A stretch of 6,753 bases of DNA from Acidobacteriota bacterium (GTDB lineage: Bacteria; Acidobacteriota; Vicinamibacteria; Vicinamibacterales; SCN-69-37). The number at the start of each line of letters is the position of its first letter. Position 1 is the first letter of the stretch. Where the stretch lies: the NCBI GenBank assembly GCA_024653875.1, contig JANLHE010000457.1, positions 1 through 6,753 on the forward strand. The letters are read 5' to 3'. Made by a program: the position numbers and the translations under genes. This document shows positions 1 to 6,623 of the stretch, piece after piece. The notes beneath the pieces were generated by a model, which did not search any database, was not told the origin of the DNA, and saw only the letters and a program-made list of their open reading frames with translations.

Positions 1-2
1 GG

Positions 3-107
3 GACAACACCCAGGCGTTTTCATCGGTCGGCGGGTACTCGGTGAACGCCGCCAACCTGGGCACCGATCCGCCCAGCCGCCCCGTGCGCGCGCTGGTCAC
101 GCCCGCC
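3..107 (+). pseudogene. ADOP-family permease remnant, fragment 1 (periplasmic core, 5' cut by window edge)
   Basis: Frame 3 reads DNTQAFSSVGGYSVNAANLG and continues to about RALVTPA. This resembles the start of the MacB-like periplasmic core of ADOP-type permeases, where an FSSVGGY-like stretch is followed by a segment ending in an R-ARVTP-like strand. The N-terminal region and first membrane helix would lie outside the window. After about position 107 frame 3 becomes an arginine/serine/proline-rich shadow, while recognisable family sequence resumes in frame 2 (RPGAAPVTILSWELW). About 25 residues that normally lie between these parts (the ‘VLGVQPALGR’-like strand and loop) are not found. I therefore treat this as the first piece of a broken gene and not as a small independent protein. 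An ATG at 42 lies in this frame but is internal to the family match and is not a likely true start. Confidence 0.6.
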
Positions 108-625
108 CGGGCGCCGCGCCGGTCACCATCCTCTCGTGGGAACTCTGGCAGCGCAGTTACGGCGCCGATCCGGCCGTGGTCGGACGGTCGCTGCAAATTG
201 ACGGCACCTCCACGGAAGTCATCGGCGTCATGCCGCGCGGCTTTGATGTGCACGATCAGAAAGTGGAGCTGTGGCAGCCCCAGACCATCGATCCCGCCAC
301 GTTCACCGGGCGTCGCGGCGGGCACTTCCTGTATCTGGTCGGCCGGCTGAAGGACACCGTCACGTTTGACCAGGCGAAGGCGAACACCGGCCGGCTGGTC
401 GCGCAATGGCGGACGATGGTCCCGCAGGGGCACGTGCCGAGCGTGCCCAACCACCAGCTGCGCCTCGACCCGCTCAAGGACGACATCGTCGGTTCCATTC
501 AGACGGCGCTCCTCGTGCTGCAGGCGACCGTCGTCTTTGTCCTGTTCATTGCGTGCGCGAACCTCGCCAACCTGCTGTTGGCCCGGGCTGAAAGCCGGCA
601 GCGGGAATTCGCGGTGCGGTCGGCG
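101..625 (+). pseudogene. ADOP-family permease remnant, fragment 2 (periplasmic core plus a membrane helix)
   Basis: Frame 2 gives a clean match to the middle of an ADOP/MacB-like permease. It contains VTILSWELWQRSYG, VVGRSLQIDG, EVIGVMPRGFD and a VELWQP strand. A loop follows, and then a hydrophobic helix beginning TALLVLQATVVFVLFIACAN and ending in the family motif LANLLLARAESRQREFAVR. The last part is the first FtsX-domain helix and its cytoplasmic edge. Intact relatives act in the inner membrane with an ATPase partner as efflux or lipoprotein-handling transporters; the substrate here is unknown. The frame leaves the family at about 625, where SALGAGRGRLLRQ-like sequence would be expected, and runs into a TGA ending at 655. 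An ATG at 176 could open this frame, but family similarity begins well upstream of it, so it is not the gene's own start. The piece could still be translated as a stub. Confidence 0.7.
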
Positions 626-1356
626 TCGGACTGGCGTGGGCGGGTCTCAAACTGATGCTGTCGGTGAATCCCGACGCGATACCCCGCTCGGCGTCCGTCG
701 GCCTCGATACGCAGGTGCTGCTCTTCACGCTGGCCACCGCCGCGATCACCGGCATTGTCTTCGGCCTGGCGCCCCTGATGCACCTGAGCAGCCGGCTGTC
801 GATTGCGCTGCGCGACGGCAGCCGCGGCACCACCGTCAGCGGCGTGCGCAAGGCGCTGCGCGGCGCGCTGGTGGTCTCGCAGGTGACGCTGGCCGTGGTC
901 CTGGTGGTGGGTGCGGCGCTGCTGGTGCGCAGCTTCGTCAACCTCACGCGCGTGGACACCGGATTCGATCGCGCGCAGCTGCTGACATTCGGGGTGGTCC
1001 TGCCCGTATCGAGCTACACGGCCCCGCGGCGCATGGCGTCTTATGCGGCTCTCGAAGCCCGTCTCCGCGCCATTCCGGGCGTGCAGTCGGTGGGAGGCAT
1101 GACCGGCCTGCCGCCGAACCGTCCGGTGAACGCCAACGACACGGACTTCGAACACATCACGCCGCCGCCCATGGGTGCCTCCGGCACACAAGCCACGCTG
1201 CTCCCGGCCGAGAACGTGGACTACTACCAGACGGTGACGCCCGGATACTTCGAGACGATGGGCATTCCCATCGTGAGCGGCCGGGCGTTTGAACCCGCCG
1301 ACGCCGGTGGCGGGCCCGTGGTCCTCATCAACGAGACGCTGGCGCGCCGCTTCTAC
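613..1356 (+). pseudogene. ADOP-family permease remnant, fragment 3 (membrane helices and second periplasmic core)
   Basis: Frame 1 picks up the permease at GAVGVGLAWAGLKLM and continues through NPDAIPRSA. It then reads a helix (LLFTLATAAITGIVFGLAPL), a basic cytoplasmic loop (LRDGSRG, VRKALRGALVVSQVTLAVVL) and another helix. The second MacB-like periplasmic core follows, with TGFDRAQLLTF, RLRAIPGVQSVG, YYQTVTPGYFETMGIP, GRAF and VVLINETLARRFY. These motifs are in the family order. The usual continuation after ARRFY (a PG-DPIG-like loop and TIVGVV strand) is absent. From about 1357 this frame reads an unrelated tail to a stop at 1395. An ATG at 655 is available but sits inside the helix, so it is not a natural start. 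Identification of the family is firm; its function in this cell is doubtful because the gene is broken. Confidence 0.72.
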
Positions 1357-1925
1357 AGTTGCCGCGGATCACGGGCTTCGCGCCCTCGAACCTGAATCTG
1401 GTGCTGCGGTCGACGCTGCCCCTTGACGCGGTGGCGCCGCAGATTCGCGAGGCGGTACGCGCCCTCGACGCCACGCTTCCCATCGTGCGGTTGCGGACGA
1501 TGGACGATGTGTTTGGCGCGGCGGTGGCGCGGCCCCGATTCCTCATGGTGCTGCTGGGCGTGTTCGCGGCGCTCGCGCTGGTGCTGGCGGCGGTCGGCAC
1601 GTACGGCATCCTCTCGTATCTGGTGACGCAGCGGCAGCAGGAGATCGGCATCCGCATGGCGCTGGGCGCGGCGCGCGGCGGCGTGTTGTGGCTTGTCCTG
1701 CGGCAGGGGCTGCTGCTGGCCGGCGTGGGCCTTGCCGGAGGACTGATCGGGGCGCTGGCCGGCGCCCGGTACCTGCAGACGCTCCTGTTCGGTGTGTCGC
1801 CGACGGACCCGCCGACCCTCGTCCTTGTGAGCGCGGTCATCCTGGGCACGGCCTTCGTCGCGTGCCTGATTCCCGCGCTCCGCGCCACGCGGCTGGACCC
1901 GCTGACGGTCCTGAGGGGGGACTGA
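1356..1925 (+). pseudogene. ADOP-family permease remnant, fragment 4 (C-terminal FtsX domain)
   Basis: Frame 3 resumes at QLPRITGFAPSNLNLVLRS and runs to the natural stop TGA at 1923-1925. It contains the last part of the periplasmic core (VAPQIREAVRALDATLPIVR, LRTMDDVFGAAVARPRF). The terminal FtsX-type domain follows with three hydrophobic helices: around 1540-1612, 1690-1760 and 1815-1875. Between the first and second lies the cytoplasmic motif QQEIGIRMALGAARG, which in this family contacts the ATPase partner. The end, LRATRLDPLTVLRGD, is a typical ADOP terminus. A TTG at 1359 could start this ORF, but with no upstream leader or convincing ribosome binding site it is better read as the 3' end of the broken gene. 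This C-terminal domain is itself undamaged, so a short membrane protein could be made, but I would not expect transport activity from it. Confidence 0.75.
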
Positions 1926-1971
1926 GGGTGCGATCTACTATTTGGTGATTTGCTATTTATTATTTTGGTTC
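1926..1971 (+). repeat. AT-rich spacer with phased ATTT motifs
   Basis: Immediately after the permease stop there is a sharp drop in GC. ATTT occurs four times, with starts spaced 8, 7 and 7 bases apart (about 1940-1965), giving a degenerate 7-base tandem pattern. A TTG at 1942 opens a reading frame across it (VICYLLFWF), but this looks like translated spacer and not the start of the following gene. No promoter, attachment site or hairpin can be assigned with confidence. Confidence 0.45.
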
Positions 1972-2530
1972 TGGCCGGGCGGACGGCCGGCCGGCGTCGA
2001 CGGCAATCCGATGTTCAACCCCATCGGCAGGTGTGAAGTGCTGACCGAGCACTACCAGCACATCGGCGCGGCGGTCGCGAAGTCCCGCGCGCACATGTAC
2101 ATCGTGATCCCCGACCTCAGCGCGGACAACTCGGGCCGCGCGGGCCTTGAGCACCTGACGGGCGTCACCGGCGCGACGATTCTCAACCTGCAGGACCGCG
2201 CGCTGCCGCGGATCGCGGCGGAAACATCGGGCTATTATCTCGCGCGCATCGAGCCGGACCCGTCGGAATCGCCCGAGACCGTGCGCGGGTACGACGTGAG
2301 CGTCAGCCGGCCCGGCGCCATCGTGCGCCAGCGGCCGCAGTTGCAGGCGCGACGCCCCGGGCACGACCGGCCTCGAGTCCGCGATGATCGGGCTGTTCGA
2401 CGGCGGCGGCCGCATGGTCACGAGCGCCTCGCCACCGGGCGACTACATCGTCCGCGCGATCGTCGCCGCGCAGGGGCAGCTGGCGGGGCGCGTCGTGCGC
2501 ACGCTGCGAAAGATCGCGACGGTCAGGTAA
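1972..2530 (+). pseudogene. VWFA-related protein remnant, Acidobacteria type, truncated and frameshifted
   Basis: Frame 1 reads WPGGRPAGVDGNPMFNPIG, then HIGAAVAKSRAHMYIVIPDL, then AGLEHLTGVTGATILNLQD. It continues through RIAAETSGYYLARIEPDPSE to YDVSVSRPGAIVRQRPQLQ at about 2346. The order IYVV-like strand, ‘AGLEHLTGVTGG’, ‘RIARETSAYYLVGFEPD’ and ‘VSRPG’ is characteristic of the second half of the VWFA-related proteins abundant in Acidobacteria. The N-terminal half with the DxSxS metal site and any signal peptide is missing. After about 2346 frame 1 degenerates into arginine-rich sequence, while frame 2 continues plausibly as SAMIGLFDGGGRMV, PPGDYIVRAIVAAQGQ and RVVRTLRK to TAA at 2528-2530. 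The family C-terminus therefore survives in another frame, with part of the intervening domain apparently lost. Frame 1 runs open beyond 2530 to 2724, overlapping the receptor start; I regard that as a shadow. Family assignment is moderate. Confidence 0.55.
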
Positions 2531-2539
2531 GGCAAACAT

Positions 2540-2571
2540 ACTCCCGCAGGAGTAAGAGTAACTTTGACTCT
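2540..2571 (+). repeat. Small direct repeat and short inverted repeats upstream of the receptor
   Basis: GAGTAA occurs twice back to back at 2550-2561. ACTCC (2540-2544) and GGAGT (2549-2553) can pair across a four-base loop. AGAGT (2555-2559) can pair with ACTCT (2567-2571). The second inverted repeat overlaps the candidate -35 element at 2564-2569, so it could be an operator or simply the 3' end structure of the upstream remnant. It lacks a T-run and is not a convincing terminator. Confidence 0.3.
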
Positions 2572-2593
2572 CCGCCGAACAAACTTCTACAGT
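2564..2593 (+). promoter_or_regulatory. Candidate sigma-70-type promoter for the TonB-dependent receptor
   Basis: TTGACT at 2564-2569 and TACAGT at 2588-2593 are separated by 18 bases. They match the -35 and -10 consensus at five and four of six positions. Transcription would begin near 2600 and leave a leader of roughly 45 bases. That leader contains CCGCA (2602-2606) and TGCGG (2623-2627), which could pair just upstream of the ribosome binding site. This is pattern matching only, and the promoter rules of this phylum may differ. Confidence 0.35.
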
Positions 2594-2630
2594 GGATCGT
2601 TCCGCACCCTGCCCGGGGCGGATGCGGTTT

Positions 2631-2635
2631 GGAGG
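2631..2635 (+). promoter_or_regulatory. Shine-Dalgarno GGAGG that decides the receptor start
   Basis: GGAGG lies at 2631-2635. The in-frame ATG at 2636 directly abuts it, leaving no spacing, whereas the ATG at 2645 is nine bases downstream. The spacing favours 2645 as the initiation codon. Upstream in-frame TTG at 2564 has no such site and would add a non-signal-like extension. Confidence 0.7.
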
Positions 2636-2644
2636 ATGAAGTCC

Positions 2645-5600
2645 ATGACAGCTCGTTTGATTCGTTTTGCACTACTCGCCCTGCTGCTGGCCTGCGCCAG
2701 CACCCCTGCCTTCGCGCAGGGTAGTTCGACCTCGTCCCTGTCGGGATCGGTCGTGGATGCGGACGGCGGCGCCATTCCAGGCGCCACGGTCATCGTGAAG
2801 AACAACGCGACCGGCGTCAGCATTGAAGCCGTCAGCAACTCCACCGGACAGTTTTCGTTCCCCGGCCTGACGGCCGGCACTTACACGGTGACCGTCTCGC
2901 TCACCGGCTTCAAGACGTACGTGGCCAACGATGTCCGCCTGTTGGCGTCACGACCCGGTGAAATCACCGCCAGGCTCGAAATCGGTGCCCTCTCCGAGAC
3001 AATCGAGGTCAAGGCCAGCTCCGAACTGATTCAGACCCAGTCGTCCACGGTGTCGTCGACGCTCTCGACCGAGCAGTTGACGGAACTCCCGCTGGTCTCG
3101 CGCAACGCGCTCTACGCGCTGACCACGCTCCCGGGCGTATCGTCAACGGGCGGTCCGCGCAACGCGCTCATCAACGGCCTGCCGAACAACACGGTCAACA
3201 TCACGATTGACGGCGTGGGCACCGGCAACCAGTTGCAGTCGACTGACGGCTTCTTCTCGATGGTCACGCCCCGCATGGACGCCGTCGAGGAAGTGACGGT
3301 CACCGGTGCGGTGCCCGGCGTTGGCGCCGGCGCCGGCTCGGTGCAGATCGCGTTTGTCACGCGGTCGGGTTCCAATCAATTCGACACGAGCGGGTACTTC
3401 TACTGGAAGGACGAGCGCTTCAACTCGAACTACTTCTTCAACGAGATTGCCAACCTTCCAAAGAACGAAGTCAAGCTGTACAACTACGGCGGCCGCGTCG
3501 GCGGTCCAATCGTGCTGCCGGGCTTCGACGGCCGCGGCAAGGCGTTCTTCTTCTTCAACATGGAGGTCCAGCTCACGCCGACGTCCATTACGCGAACCCG
3601 GACGATCCTGAAGGACTCGGCGGCGGCGGGCATCTTCACCTACGACCGCACGATTGGCGGCGTCACGACGCAACAGACCGTCGACCTGCTGCAATTGGCG
3701 GCCGCCAACGGGCAACTGGCCACCACCGATCCGACCGTCATGGCGCTCATCGCCCGCATCAAGGCGGCGACCGCGACGACGGGCGTGATCAGCGAAACCA
3801 ACAACCGCAACGTCAATGAGTACAGGTTCCAGGCCGCGGGCACGTTCAATCAGTACGCGCCGACCGGCCGGATCGACTACAACCTGACGGACAAACACCG
3901 GATCACCGCTACCTACTACTGGCAGCGGTTCAAGAGCAATCCTGACCTGCTGAACAACACTGAAGTCCGCTTTCCTGGGTTTGCGAACTACGGCCAGCAG
4001 AACTCCTATCGCACCACCGGTTCGCTGGGTGTGCGGTCCACGCTGACCTCGAACATGGTCAATGAGTTCAAGGGTGGCTGGCAGTGGTCGCCGAACGACT
4101 TCTTCTCCAACGTCACGCCGGACATGTTCGCGGACCAGGGCGGCTACAGCCTCGGGATACCCCAAAATGGCAACACGGCGCTCATTACCGGCGCGACGTC
4201 GCGCAGCAACTCCGCGCCACGCAACACGACCACGTGGAGCGTGAGCGACAACCTGAGCTGGCTGAAGGGATCGCACAGCTTCACGTTGGGCGGCGCATTC
4301 TCCGGCGTGCACAATCGCCTCAACAGCTACGACGCGGTGCCGATCGTCAACATCGGATTCAACACGACCTTCGACCCGGCAGCGTCTCTGTTCAGTTCCG
4401 CTTCCGGGGGAGCATTCCCGGGCGCCACGTCGGGAAACCTGACGGACGCGCGCAACCTGTACGCGTTGCTCACGGGCCGAATTGCGTCCATCAACGGCAC
4501 GGCGCGCCTGGACGCCTCCACGGGTAAGTACGTGTACCTGGGCGACTTGGCCCAGAAGGCGAAGCAGTACTCGATGGCCGCGTATGCGTCGGACTCCTGG
4601 CGTGTCAGCCCAACGCTCACGCTCAATGCGGGCGTGCGCTGGGATCTGCAGTTGCCCTTCACCGCCGTGACTCCCACATTCTCCACATCCACCATGGAAG
4701 ACCTGTGCGGCATCTCCGGCCTCGGGTCCGGCCCCGACGGCCGCGCCTGCAACCTGTTCCAGCCCGGGACGCTGACCGGCAAGGCCCAGCCCGCGTACCA
4801 GCTGTACGGTCCCGGCAGCAAGACCTTCAACACGAACTACACCAACTTCGGCTACAACGCGGGCATCGCGTGGCGGCCGAACGTGCAGGACGGCTTCCTG
4901 CGAACGATCCTCGGCAGTCCCGAACAGGCAACCGTGCGAGCCGGCTACTCAATGACCTACAACGTTGAGCGGTTCGATCGCTTCACCGGAAGCGTCGGCT
5001 CGAACCCGGGCGGCACGCTGAGCGCCAACCGGAACGCCACCACCGGCTTCTGCCTGGTGTGCCCTGGTGAAAGCTGGCCGATTCTCTACAGCCAGAAGAA
5101 CCGTCTTGGCGCACCGGCCTTCCCGGAGGCGCCGGTCTATCCGCTGCTCGCGACCACCGCGCAGTCGATTCAGATCTTCCAGGCGGATCTGCGAACGCCG
5201 CGCGTGCATTCCTACTCGGTGGGTTTCCAGCGGTCGATTGGTGACGACATGGCGCTTGAAGTGCGCTACGTCGGCAACAGGAATAAGTACGGCTGGGCGG
5301 AAGAGAACTGGAACGAGCGCGTGATTTTCGAGAACGGCTTCTACGACGAGTTTCTGCTCGCGCGCGCCAATCTCGCGGCCAACATCGCGGCCGGCAAAGG
5401 CAACACGTTTGCCTACACCGGCGTGGCGGGCACCTCGCCGCTGCCGATCCACCAGGCGTATTTGAGTGGCCGGTCGGGCGCGGACGTGACCAACCCCGCG
5501 CGCTACACGGCGAGCCAGTACCGCAACAGCGCCTTCTACAGCCGCTTCAGCGTCTTCGAACCGGAGGTCGCGGACGCAGCGGAGGCCCTCGACACGACCG

Positions 5601-6520
5601 CCTTCCGCGCGAACGCCCTCGCGGCGGGCCTGCCGGTGAACTTCTGGGCCATGAACCCGGCGGCTGGCGGCGCCCGGGTCGTCGTCGATCGCGAGGGCAC
5701 GCGGTACAACAGCCTGCAGGTCGAACTGCGCCGGCGTCTGTCGAAGGGGCTGCTCGTCAGCACCAACTACACGTACGGCATCCGCAAGGGCCTCACGAAC
5801 CGTTCGATCCGTCTGGACCGTATGGAAGTGGACTCGACGGGTGTGCCGCACGAGTTCAAGGGCAACTTCACGTACGAAGTGCCCGTGGGCCGCGGCCGGC
5901 GCTTCGGCACGGACATGAACCCGATCCTCAACGGCATCCTCGGCAACTGGGAATTCTCAGGCAACGCCCGGGTCCAGACGTCGCGCTTCCGGCTGACGAA
6001 CGTCAAGCTCGTCGGCATGACGGCCGATGAACTGTCACGCGAGTTCAAGATCCGCATCTACAAGGATGCGGCGACGGGCACCACGACGGTCTGGAGCATG
6101 CCGCAGGACATTATCGACAACACGCGCCGGGCCTTCAGCAGCGACCCGACGACCGCGACCGGCTACAGCACCGCGCTGGGCGTGCCCACGGGCCGCTACA
6201 TCAAGCCGTCGAGCGACGCGAACTGCATCGCCATCTATCGCGGCGATTGCAACGCACCGGACATCAATATCAACGGGCCGCTCTTCACCCGTGTGGACCT
6301 GCGCATCAAGAAGCAGTTCCTGTTCCTCAGCCGCGGCAGCATCGAACTCAACCTCGAAATGCTGAACGCGCTCGACAACATCAACTTCAACCACCAGCTC
6401 GACCCGAACCCCAACACCAGCTCTGACACGTTCCGGGTGCAGAGTGGCTACCGGGACCAGAACACCACGAACGACCAGGGTGGCCGCATCGGCCAGATCG
6501 TCTTCCGTATCAACTGGTAG
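2645..6520 (+). CDS. Oar-like TonB-dependent outer-membrane receptor with carboxypeptidase regulatory-like domain
   Basis: This 1291-residue protein should sit in the outer membrane and bind or import a substrate that the sequence does not reveal, using energy from TonB-ExbB-ExbD. The signal peptide (residues 1-25) has Arg4 and Arg7, a leucine-rich core and a likely AFA|QG cleavage site. Residues about 30-115 form a carboxypeptidase regulatory-like beta-sandwich (LSGSVVDADGGAIPGATV, GQFSFPGLTAGTYTVTV, GFKTY). ETIEVKA at 118-124 resembles a TonB box. The plug follows, with TLPGV, NGLPNNTVNITIDGV (177-191) and VEEVTVTGAVPGVGAGAGSV, ending around VTRSGSNQF (238-246). The remainder is barrel, including the Oar-like RGKAFFFFNMEVQL (297-310) and a final strand QIVFRINW ending in Trp. 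Length fits Oar-like acidobacterial receptors. The start at 2645 is chosen for its GGAGG spacing. Six mature cysteines occur as three close pairs. The frame is unbroken, unlike the genes upstream. A role in adhesion or protein export, as proposed for some Oar proteins, is possible. Confidence 0.93.
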   Translation: MTARLIRFALLALLLACASTPAFAQGSSTSSLSGSVVDADGGAIPGATVIVKNNATGVSIEAVSNSTGQFSFPGLTAGTYTVTVSLTGFKTYVANDVRLLASRPGEITARLEIGALSETIEVKASSELIQTQSSTVSSTLSTEQLTELPLVSRNALYALTTLPGVSSTGGPRNALINGLPNNTVNITIDGVGTGNQLQSTDGFFSMVTPRMDAVEEVTVTGAVPGVGAGAGSVQIAFVTRSGSNQFDTSGYFYWKDERFNSNYFFNEIANLPKNEVKLYNYGGRVGGPIVLPGFDGRGKAFFFFNMEVQLTPTSITRTRTILKDSAAAGIFTYDRTIGGVTTQQTVDLLQLAAANGQLATTDPTVMALIARIKAATATTGVISETNNRNVNEYRFQAAGTFNQYAPTGRIDYNLTDKHRITATYYWQRFKSNPDLLNNTEVRFPGFANYGQQNSYRTTGSLGVRSTLTSNMVNEFKGGWQWSPNDFFSNVTPDMFADQGGYSLGIPQNGNTALITGATSRSNSAPRNTTTWSVSDNLSWLKGSHSFTLGGAFSGVHNRLNSYDAVPIVNIGFNTTFDPAASLFSSASGGAFPGATSGNLTDARNLYALLTGRIASINGTARLDASTGKYVYLGDLAQKAKQYSMAAYASDSWRVSPTLTLNAGVRWDLQLPFTAVTPTFSTSTMEDLCGISGLGSGPDGRACNLFQPGTLTGKAQPAYQLYGPGSKTFNTNYTNFGYNAGIAWRPNVQDGFLRTILGSPEQATVRAGYSMTYNVERFDRFTGSVGSNPGGTLSANRNATTGFCLVCPGESWPILYSQKNRLGAPAFPEAPVYPLLATTAQSIQIFQADLRTPRVHSYSVGFQRSIGDDMALEVRYVGNRNKYGWAEENWNERVIFENGFYDEFLLARANLAANIAAGKGNTFAYTGVAGTSPLPIHQAYLSGRSGADVTNPARYTASQYRNSAFYSRFSVFEPEVADAAEALDTTAFRANALAAGLPVNFWAMNPAAGGARVVVDREGTRYNSLQVELRRRLSKGLLVSTNYTYGIRKGLTNRSIRLDRMEVDSTGVPHEFKGNFTYEVPVGRGRRFGTDMNPILNGILGNWEFSGNARVQTSRFRLTNVKLVGMTADELSREFKIRIYKDAATGTTTVWSMPQDIIDNTRRAFSSDPTTATGYSTALGVPTGRYIKPSSDANCIAIYRGDCNAPDININGPLFTRVDLRIKKQFLFLSRGSIELNLEMLNALDNINFNHQLDPNPNTSSDTFRVQSGYRDQNTTNDQGGRIGQIVFRINW

Positions 6521-6540
6521 GACGACAGACCGCAAGACCG

Positions 6541-6579
6541 GGCCCGGGTGGGGAGTTGGCTCCCCATTCGGGCCTTTTT
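6541..6579 (+). terminator. Strong rho-independent terminator of the receptor gene
   Basis: GGCCCG (6541-6546) pairs with CGGGCC (6569-6574), and TGGGGAG (6549-6555) pairs with CTCCCCA (6560-6566). Two G-U pairs join these blocks, giving a continuous 15-pair stem around a TTGG loop. Five T residues follow at 6575-6579. It begins 20 bases after the receptor stop codon, which supports a single-gene transcription unit ending here. Confidence 0.92.
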
Positions 6580-6623
6580 CTATTTGCTGAAACACCCAGC
6601 CTCGCCCAGGGGTATTGTCAGAA

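Noticed and set aside
366..1292. A 308-codon plus-strand frame overlapping permease fragments 2 and 3.
   Set aside because: It is arginine-, alanine- and serine-rich throughout, while the permease motifs are clear in other frames. It is an out-of-frame shadow.
1..1925. Programmed ribosomal frameshifting in the permease.
   Set aside because: Conserved protein segments are missing at each frame change, so shifting alone cannot restore the protein, and no slippery heptamer followed by a structure is visible at the joints.
2564..2644. An upstream TTG start at 2564 for the receptor.
   Set aside because: It would add 27 residues before an obvious signal peptide, has no ribosome binding site, and overlaps the likely promoter.
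2681..2695. A lipobox (LLAC, Cys at residue 16) that would make the receptor a lipoprotein.
   Set aside because: Leu at the -2 position is a poor lipobox fit, and a good signal peptidase I site (AFA|QG) follows nine residues later, as expected for a TonB-dependent receptor.
3143..4312. A 389-codon open frame on the minus strand inside the receptor gene.
   Set aside because: Its product is rich in Arg, Val and His with no domain-like pattern, and it lies opposite a well-supported coding frame. Long antisense frames are expected in high-GC coding DNA.
4949..5851. A 300-codon minus-strand open frame.
   Set aside because: It is a shadow of the receptor barrel, with biased composition and no ribosome binding site or family motif.
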